Below, one piece after another: positions 6,327 to 10,998 of a DNA stretch of 10,998 bases (positions within the stretch are counted from its first letter, which is position 1; each line of letters begins with the position of its first letter). A program made the translations under genes and the position numbers. The DNA comes from Candidatus Saccharimonadales bacterium (GTDB lineage: Bacteria > Patescibacteriota > Saccharimonadia > Saccharimonadales > Saccharimonadaceae). Below the pieces are notes generated by a model. The model had not been told where the DNA came from and did not search any database. It worked only from the letters and a program-made list of their open reading frames with translations. Location: positions 1-10,998 of the forward strand of contig JASLCR010000009.1 of assembly GCA_030145955.1 (NCBI GenBank), in the 5' to 3' direction.

Positions 6327-6655
6327 TATAGATCCTCTTCATTCAGCAAAGGTACAATATCAAATGCCACTTCTTCGTAAGGATGAGCCTCTTTCATGGC
6401 AGAAATAATTTTGGGTGCATCCGCTCTATCACATACCACTTCAATTCGTTCTTCATCAACTATTTCAAGCATTCCTTGCTGGCCAATATGAGGATTTGCT
6501 TTGTCGGAAGGCAAAAAGCGTCCTTTTCCAACAACAGAAAAACTACAAAAACTATACTCTCCAATACTACCAGCACCGGCTTTCCCTAGCGCCTCGCGCA
6601 CAACATCAGCCGAAGCAAGGGGAGCAAAAGTGCTAATCTTTACTCTTTGCGTCAC
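6326..6655 (-). CDS. Stand-alone NIF3/YqfO-type insert domain protein
   Basis: This 109-residue protein corresponds to the CutA1-like ferredoxin-fold domain found in the middle of NIF3/YqfO family proteins, here without the flanking dimetal-binding halves. The diagnostic features are [19 protein letters not shown] (29-47), NPHIG (54-58), the strand ERIEVVCD (69-76) and the signature [15 protein letters not shown] (89-103). Single-domain versions are known as YqfO-like proteins; their biochemical role is unclear. It sits between ruvA and ruvB: its GTG start overlaps the ruvA stop by four bases (GTGA) and its stop overlaps the ruvB start by one, so all three are translated from one message. The start is GTG, with only a weak purine-rich site before it. 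Function in the Ruv pathway is not established; the position may only reflect an old operon insertion. Confidence 0.85.
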   Translation of the reverse strand: MTQRVKISTFAPLASADVVREALGKAGAGSIGEYSFCSFSVVGKGRFLPSDKANPHIGQQGMLEIVDEERIEVVCDRADAPKIISAMKEAHPYEEVAFDIVPLLNEEDL

Positions 6656-7227
6656 TGCTTTAATGCCTCCGTCACGCGATCAGCTGTCGATAGATCAGTC
6701 GACACGCCTTCAAGCGCCTGTGTGGCGTCATTAAGGCTATATCCAAGCGCCATGAGCGCCTCGAGGGCTTCATCGTTTGCTGTTACTACCTGCGAATTGC
6801 CAAGTACGTCATTGTTGCTACGGAGCGCTAAACCGACCTTATCGTGCAGATCAACTACTACGCGTTCAGCTGACTTTTTGCCAACACCACTTGCCTTGGA
6901 AATATACGCTGTATCACTATTTGCAATGGCATTTCGCACCGTTTCGCTATCGCCAAGACTCAGGATAGATAGCGCCGCTTTCGGCCCAATTCCTTGCACA
7001 GTAATAAGCAATTCAAACAATTTTTTCGCTGCCAAACTGCTAAACCCGAACAAGTCTTGCGACTGTTCGCGGATATGATGATACGTGTAGAATTTCACTT
7101 CGTCGTGAAGCATTGCATGCTCATAATCACCAAGTGGTACTTGTATTTCATACCCTACGCCGTGAACATCGACAATTACAGAATTAGCAAATTTTTCGGC
7201 AACTTTCCCCTGTACGTGTGCAATCAT
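6652..7227 (-). CDS. ruvA: RuvA, Holliday junction recognition subunit
   Basis: RuvA tetramers bind the four-way junction and load RuvB. The 191-residue form starting MIAHVQGKVAEKF was chosen because RuvA proteins begin with this OB-fold strand and a -10 box sits just before it; an in-frame ATG at 7278 would add 17 residues overlapping the PBP gene. Domain I (OB fold) covers about residues 1-65. Domain II contains the two helix-hairpin-helix motifs, LLITVQGIGPKAALSIL (73-89) and ISKASGVGKKSAERVV (108-123), which grip the DNA backbone. Domain III (about 145-191), the flexible RuvB-contact part, has EALEALMALGYS. The stop overlaps the next start (GTGA). It lies 22 bases after the PBP gene and may be transcribed both by read-through and from its own promoter. 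Confidence 0.97.
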   Translation of the reverse strand: MIAHVQGKVAEKFANSVIVDVHGVGYEIQVPLGDYEHAMLHDEVKFYTYHHIREQSQDLFGFSSLAAKKLFELLITVQGIGPKAALSILSLGDSETVRNAIANSDTAYISKASGVGKKSAERVVVDLHDKVGLALRSNNDVLGNSQVVTANDEALEALMALGYSLNDATQALEGVSTDLSTADRVTEALKQ

Positions 7228-7233
7228 ATACCT

Positions 7234-7242
7234 ATTATTACA
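7234..7242 (-). promoter_or_regulatory. Possible extended -10 element (TGTAATAAT) of ruvA
   Basis: Between the PBP stop (7250) and the ruvA ATG (7227) the minus strand reads TGT followed by AATAAT, five of six matches to TATAAT, ending six bases before the ATG. The spacing equals that of the stronger modules in this window, so a leaderless ruvA message is plausible. No Shine-Dalgarno sequence at normal distance is seen. Weaker than the other four. Confidence 0.42.
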
Positions 7243-7249
7243 CAGATTA

Positions 7250-9598
7250 CTAGTTACGCCGATTAGGCGGCAGTACACGGTTTACTGGATTGGTTCCGCC
7301 ACTACCACTTGATGGTGATTGAGTAGCCGCACACCCAATGTTGTCTACCGGAGCACCGCTTGGCGTATTTGGACATTGATCATTCGCGTCACTAACCCCA
7401 TCACCATCACTATCGGTAGGCTCTACACAGTTCGGGTCGTTTGCTGCCAAGTTTTCCAGCCCTGCTACTGCACACATCTCTTCCTTGCAGTTCGGATCAT
7501 CAGCGGCCAGACTTTCCTTGCCCGCAACCGTACATTTTGCCTTCTCCTCAGGCTTCGGTTCCTCTTTCGGTTTTTCTTCCTTTGGTGGCTTTTCACATTC
7601 CTTTGGAATATTTGAAGATAAGAACACGTCTGTTAAAACTCCTACATCGGTACAAACTGAGGCTTTAGTAATCCCGGCGGGCTGAGTAAACTTTGGACTT
7701 GCAGTGCCGATTGCCGCGGACATCATCTGCTTCCATATTGGGCCCGCCATATCAGATCCACCGCTGTACATTGGTGTATTATCGTTGTTGCCCACCCATA
7801 CACCGACAGCAATGTCAGGCGTATAACCAATCGTCCATGCATCACGCGCGTCTTCAGTCGTACCAGTCTTTACAGCAACTGTTTTTGTACGATAATCAGT
7901 ACCAACCACATTGAGTGAACTGCCAAATATCTTACTTCGTGTTTGATTATCGCTCAAAATATTCGATATCAGATAGGCGCCCTGCTGACTGATTGCTCGA
8001 TGGGACTCTTTTGGTTGAGTAAAAATACGCGATCCGAACTTATCTTCAATCGACTCAATATGGTTAGGCTTGTACTGTTCGCCTCCATTTGCAAATGCTG
8101 CATAGGCATTTGTCATTTCCTCAGCTGGCACTTCTGCGGTACCCAGGGCAAGTGGCAAACCATAGTTTCGCTTCTCGTCAATCGTTGTAATACCAAGCTT
8201 CTTAGCTGCCGCAATCGCGTTATCCAAACCTTCTTTTTGCATTACCTTGACCGCCGGGATGTTCAGCGACCAGTTGAGTGCTTGGCGTACCGTTACATTG
8301 CCATAGAACGAACGGCTTGCATTTTGTGGACTATAGCCACCGAAGTCGGTTCGCTCATCTTTTATCACCGTCGTTGGAGTAATCTTTCCTGAAGCAAGCG
8401 CATCGGCATAGTAAATTGGCTTAAAGCTCGAACCCGGCTGACGCTTCGTTGTCACCATATTTACATTACCCCACTTCTCATTGCTATAGTCGGCACTGCC
8501 AACAAGCGCACGCACACCACCCGTCTTAGGGTCAATCGCCACTAGGCTAGCGTTCGAGCCATTATTGGCCTGAATATGAGCAATACCATCGTCGACTGCT
8601 TTATTGGCTGATTCCTGGAGCTTCAAATCAAGTGTCGTCTGCACCTGGAAGCCTGATCGCTCTACAAACTCTTCACCATATTTCTTGTAAAGCTCTGAGA
8701 GTACCATCTCGGTAAAGTGTGGCGCCTCATTGTCAATCGCCGATTTTTGCTTAGCATAGTGAAGTATTTCAGCAAGCGCGCTGTCCTTTTCGGCTTCGGT
8801 AATATAGCCATCTTCAACCATTCGCTTCAACACATACGTTTGGCGTTGCTTTGCAAGCTCTGGGTCACCAACCGTTGGGGAATAGGCGCTCGGCGCAGGC
8901 AATACTCCAATGAGCATCGCGCTTTCCGCGAGCGAGAGCTCGCTTGGCTTTTTATCAAAATACGTCTTGGCGGCCTCTTCAATACCGAATGAATTGGCAC
9001 CGTAATAGACCGAGTTCAGATACATTTCCAAGATTTCATCCTTGGTGTAGCGCTGTTCAATGGCTACAGCAATAGTTAATTCCTGATACTTACGAAGAAA
9101 ACTTTGATTGTCGGTAAGAAGCGTATTCTTCGCAAGCTGAAGTGTTAATGTTGACCCGCCGCCACGAATCGAGCCTGATGTCACCATATTCACCAGTGCA
9201 CGGCCATAGCCGGTCACTGAGAAACCACCATGCTTGTAAAAGTCTTTATCTTCTGCTGAGAGTAACGCTTTTTCAGTATAGTCAGAGATGTTTTTCAGCT
9301 TCACTAGGTCGCGATGTTCAGCCTTACCCTTGCTGAAAAAGGCTTTTCCGTTACGGTCAAGTAGCACTACCCCTGTATTATTCTTGTTTAGTAGCTTATC
9401 AACATCAGAAATGTAGTTGAAATAATACATGTACGTCAGAATCGGCACAATAATCAAAAACGCCAAGATTGGTCCGCCAACATACAGCAGCTTCTTCCAG
9501 AGCGGAAGAGCCTTCCACCACTTCCAGCGACGCTTCAAAAAATACTTTGTTGCGTTCCAGGGGCCACGCTGCCTTGTATATGTTCCTTTGCGATACAT
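7250..9598 (-). CDS. Class A penicillin-binding protein with Cys/Asp-rich C-terminal extension
   Basis: This bifunctional peptidoglycan synthase polymerises lipid II into glycan strands and cross-links the stem peptides. The 782-residue protein has a basic Trp-rich cytoplasmic tail, one membrane helix (about 36-58) and a GT51 glycosyltransferase domain with Glu116 in AEDKDFYKHGGFS and the RGGGSTLTLQLAKN motif (145-158). The transpeptidase domain shows the active-site motif SSFK (Ser390, Lys393), SLN (444-446) and KTGT (577-580). After about residue 645 comes a non-catalytic extension: a Lys/Glu/Pro-rich linker (667-688), two Cys-bounded repeats (689-704, 709-724), a thrombospondin type 3-like Asp-rich unit (728-756) and a Ser/Gly/Pro-rich end. 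This tail is unusual for a PBP. It has its own promoter, 47 bases after ruvC. Confidence 0.96.
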   Translation of the reverse strand: MYRKGTYTRQRGPWNATKYFLKRRWKWWKALPLWKKLLYVGGPILAFLIIVPILTYMYYFNYISDVDKLLNKNNTGVVLLDRNGKAFFSKGKAEHRDLVKLKNISDYTEKALLSAEDKDFYKHGGFSVTGYGRALVNMVTSGSIRGGGSTLTLQLAKNTLLTDNQSFLRKYQELTIAVAIEQRYTKDEILEMYLNSVYYGANSFGIEEAAKTYFDKKPSELSLAESAMLIGVLPAPSAYSPTVGDPELAKQRQTYVLKRMVEDGYITEAEKDSALAEILHYAKQKSAIDNEAPHFTEMVLSELYKKYGEEFVERSGFQVQTTLDLKLQESANKAVDDGIAHIQANNGSNASLVAIDPKTGGVRALVGSADYSNEKWGNVNMVTTKRQPGSSFKPIYYADALASGKITPTTVIKDERTDFGGYSPQNASRSFYGNVTVRQALNWSLNIPAVKVMQKEGLDNAIAAAKKLGITTIDEKRNYGLPLALGTAEVPAEEMTNAYAAFANGGEQYKPNHIESIEDKFGSRIFTQPKESHRAISQQGAYLISNILSDNQTRSKIFGSSLNVVGTDYRTKTVAVKTGTTEDARDAWTIGYTPDIAVGVWVGNNDNTPMYSGGSDMAGPIWKQMMSAAIGTASPKFTQPAGITKASVCTDVGVLTDVFLSSNIPKECEKPPKEEKPKEEPKPEEKAKCTVAGKESLAADDPNCKEEMCAVAGLENLAANDPNCVEPTDSDGDGVSDANDQCPNTPSGAPVDNIGCAATQSPSSGSGGTNPVNRVLPPNRRN
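7331..7417 (-). other. Thrombospondin type 3-like calcium-binding unit in the PBP tail
   Basis: This encodes PBP residues 728-756: DSDGDGVSDANDQCPNTP followed by SGAPVDNIGC. Regularly spaced Asp residues and two Cys match the TSP type 3 repeat best known in OmpA-like proteins, where it binds calcium. It lies on the extracellular side of the membrane. Confidence 0.75.
7427..7534 (-). repeat. Two tandem Cys-bounded 16-residue repeats in the PBP tail
   Basis: PBP residues 689-704 (CTVAGKESLAADDPNC) and 709-724 (CAVAGLENLAANDPNC) match at 11 of 16 positions and are separated by four residues. Each begins and ends with Cys, which suggests one disulfide loop per unit. I do not recognise a named domain. 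Confidence 0.8.
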
Positions 9599-9605
9599 CC
9601 CCTGT

Positions 9606-9614
9606 ATTATACCA
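9606..9614 (-). promoter_or_regulatory. Extended -10 promoter (TGGTATAAT) of the PBP gene, predicted leaderless
   Basis: On the minus strand TGG plus a perfect TATAAT ends seven bases before the ATG at 9598. The spacer ACAGGGG contains a G-run directly against the ATG, too close to act as a Shine-Dalgarno sequence. It lies in the 47-base gap after ruvC, so the PBP can be expressed independently of ruvC. Confidence 0.66.
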
Positions 9615-9645
9615 AATTTCTCGTTTGTCTAGCTGGTTGCAGTCG

Positions 9646-10119
9646 TCAAAACCGCTCCATCATGGCATGCGTAATTGCCGCTGCGAGCGCGTCTGCGGCA
9701 TCATCTGGTTTTGGAATTTCTTTTAATTTTAGCTGTAGGCGCACCATTTCCTGCACTTGCTTCTTATCGGCTTTACCATACCCTGTTAGCGTCTGCTTAA
9801 TCTGTAGTGGCGTGTATTCTGCGATAGACATACCGGCCTTACGTGCCACGAGCATCGCCACACCGCGGGCATGCGACACACTCATTGCAGTGGTTACATT
9901 GCGGGCAAAAAAGAGCTTTTCAATTGACGCGACCGTTGGCTTTGTCTCGGAGATAATCTCATTCAGCCCATCAAAGATTTCTTCCAATCGTTCATCGAGT
10001 GGCGTATGCGCAGGTGTTTTAATCACACCGGCTGTCACCAGCTTTGCCTCACCCTGCACAAAATCAATCACCCCGAAACCAAGGATGCCTGTACCGGGAT
10101 CAATTCCTAAAATTCTCAC
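9646..10119 (-). CDS. ruvC: RuvC, Holliday junction endonuclease
   Basis: RuvC dimers cut opposite strands of a Holliday junction to resolve it. The 157-residue form begins with GTG as VRILGIDPGTGILGFGVI. The catalytic acidic residues are in place: Asp7 in GIDPG, Glu67 in SIEKLFF, and Asp140 and Asp143 in KPDDAADALAAAITH. Other conserved stretches are ARNVTTAMSVSHARGVAML (72-90) and PLQIKQTLTGYGKADKKQV (104-122). A longer open frame reaches 10227 but is only the opposite reading of the preceding gene, and GIDPG belongs at the very N-terminus of the family. The GTG overlaps the TGA of the lamin-tail protein gene (GTGA), so the nuclease is translationally coupled to a surface protein gene. ruvA and ruvB lie downstream beyond the PBP gene. 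Confidence 0.97.
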   Translation of the reverse strand: MRILGIDPGTGILGFGVIDFVQGEAKLVTAGVIKTPAHTPLDERLEEIFDGLNEIISETKPTVASIEKLFFARNVTTAMSVSHARGVAMLVARKAGMSIAEYTPLQIKQTLTGYGKADKKQVQEMVRLQLKLKEIPKPDDAADALAAAITHAMMERF

Positions 10120-10998
10120 TTCTTTAATAGTCCCATGATTTTTCCAAACAGTCCACCAAGCTCGCGGCGCCATTCCCATGCCCCGTACCCTGCCGCCATA
10201 CTGCCGACGCCAGCAAATGCCAGCCACCCTATCGTATCACCTGCTTGCTGCTTCATCTTTTCTACCGGAAAGTCTGCTTTCGGTATCTCACCAGCGGTAA
10301 CATTACGGCAGCGGTTTGTCTCAAGATTCCTCTCTTGTCCAGCATTACAAGGTTTGACGCCATCAGCCGCAGAGTCAACCAATCGACAACGGTTCGTTTC
10401 AGGGCTGCGATACTGATTTTCCGCACATGGCTTTAGAGTGTTTGAGCTCGCCGTGGCAGCAATGTTACGGCAGCGGTTTGTTTCTGCACTGCGGTATTGA
10501 TTAGCGGCACAGGGCTGTAACGATGAGCTAGTTGTCGCAATGAGCCTACAGCGGTTTGTCTCTGGACTTCGATACTGGTCTGCACGACACGGCGCTAGCT
10601 CAGGTACATTTCCCCTGCCAGCATTCTCAGGTGGCAACATTGTGTTACTACCGCCTGGTGACGGTACCCCCCAATCCCAGCCATTATCAAACAGTGCCCA
10701 TGACACTCCCTTTTTCGACGTTGCACTCGCATCCGGATACTCAATAACCGTGTTTTGATACGTATGAAGACCGTATCGGTCTTCAAGTGAAACATAGCCG
10801 CCCGTATTTGGCAGAGCAATAGGAAATAGTACATATGCACCACTCGCAACTTCGCCGCTCAATGCCGTTATCTGACTACCCACACGCAGCCGCACGCCGG
10901 TAAAATCAACCACTTCAGCTGTATGATTATAAAATTTCACATATTCTAAACAGCTACTATCATTGTCGAGCGGAGAGCATGTCTTCGGGTTAGTTAAG
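10116..10998 (-). CDS. Lamin-tail-like surface protein with four Cys repeats and C-terminal membrane anchor (5' partial)
   Basis: The frame is open to the window edge on the minus strand, so the start is missing; about 293 residues are visible. The N-terminal visible part resembles a lamin tail domain, a beta domain used at bacterial surfaces: CLEYVKFYNHTAEVVDFTGV, then SGAYVLFP, GVSWALFDNGWDWGVPSPGG. Next come four repeats of the form PCxxxQxRxxETNRCR, spaced 26-28 residues apart and joined by Ser/Thr/Ala-rich linkers; each has two Cys. A membrane helix near the end (GWLAFAGVGSMAAGYGAW) and a basic tail (RRELGGLFGKIMGLLKK) would anchor it with the repeats outside. GTG at 10940 could start a shorter ORF, but this would cut into the lamin-tail fold. 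The last bases overlap ruvC. Binding partner unknown; adhesion is a guess. Confidence 0.82.
   Translation of the reverse strand, partial: LTNPKTCSPLDNDSSCLEYVKFYNHTAEVVDFTGVRLRVGSQITALSGEVASGAYVLFPIALPNTGGYVSLEDRYGLHTYQNTVIEYPDASATSKKGVSWALFDNGWDWGVPSPGGSNTMLPPENAGRGNVPELAPCRADQYRSPETNRCRLIATTSSSLQPCAANQYRSAETNRCRNIAATASSNTLKPCAENQYRSPETNRCRLVDSAADGVKPCNAGQERNLETNRCRNVTAGEIPKADFPVEKMKQQAGDTIGWLAFAGVGSMAAGYGAWEWRRELGGLFGKIMGLLKK
10305..10592 (-). repeat. Four tandem Cys-pair repeats (PCxxxQxRxxETNRCR)
   Basis: The units lie at 10545-10592, 10467-10514, 10383-10430 and 10305-10352. The ETNRCR core is unchanged in all four, while the first half varies (RADQYRSP, AANQYRSA, AENQYRSP, NAGQERNL). 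The DNA differs at synonymous positions, so the duplication is old and kept at the protein level. The unit nearest the membrane is the most divergent. Confidence 0.9.

Noticed and set aside
7228..7278. Longer ruvA frame starting at 7278
   Set aside because: It overlaps the end of the PBP gene, and RuvA proteins begin with the MIAHVQGKV strand.
7943..8392. Plus-strand open frame opposite the PBP transpeptidase domain (149 residues)
   Set aside because: It is antisense to conserved PBP motifs, Cys/Leu/Ile-rich without a recognisable domain, and a shadow frame.
10120..10227. Longer ruvC frame starting at 10227
   Set aside because: The added residues are an out-of-frame reading of the lamin-tail gene; RuvC begins just before GIDPG.

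Overview
The window is a gene-dense bacterial segment. It has fourteen protein-coding genes, no gap longer than about 105 bases, and no tRNA, rRNA, CRISPR array, insertion sequence or convincing terminator. Several features together suggest a Candidate Phyla Radiation genome, most likely Candidatus Saccharibacteria (TM7) or a relative. These are type IV pilus genes of the divergent PilN/PilO kind, very short proteins, overlapping start and stop codons, a lamin-tail surface protein joined to ruvC, and several genes whose start codon sits 6-7 bases after a perfect or near-perfect -10 box. TGA acts as a normal stop at the ends of at least six genes, so the recoded (TGA = Gly) Gracilibacteria/Absconditabacteria are excluded. 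The phylum assignment is inference from gene content; no marker tree was made.

Layout. 1-1450 (+): the end of a type IV pilus assembly operon, with a pilN-like gene (5' end outside the window), a pilO-like gene and a 92-residue membrane protein. 1477-2061 (+): a protein with two PRC-barrel-like halves and its own promoter, whose 3' end overlaps recX by 23 bases. 2039-3917 (-): recA, an unrecognised 64-residue gene and recX, packed as one operon. 4023-4412 (+): a prepilin-like gene divergent from recA. 4446-10998 (-): a long co-oriented series, in transcription order lamin-tail/Cys-repeat surface protein (start outside the window), ruvC, class A penicillin-binding protein, ruvA, a stand-alone NIF3/YqfO-type domain, ruvB, and a membrane protein with a bacterial PH domain.

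How the genes fit together. The core is a homologous recombination set: RecA for strand exchange, RecX as its modulator, and RuvA, RuvB and RuvC for Holliday junction migration and cleavage, all within about 7.3 kb. Around it lie cell-surface genes: a type IV pilus/DNA-uptake type machine, a peptidoglycan synthase with an unusual C-terminal extension, and an anchored Cys-repeat protein. Putting pilus genes and a pilin beside recA is compatible with a DNA-uptake-to-recombination route, but that link is only inferred.

The most notable non-coding signal is a repeated start module, TGnTATAAT (AATAAT at ruvA) followed by 6-7 bases and then ATG. It occurs before the PRC-barrel, prepilin, PH-domain and PBP genes and, more weakly, ruvA. 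It predicts leaderless mRNAs, whereas recA has a normal leader with a strong Shine-Dalgarno sequence.
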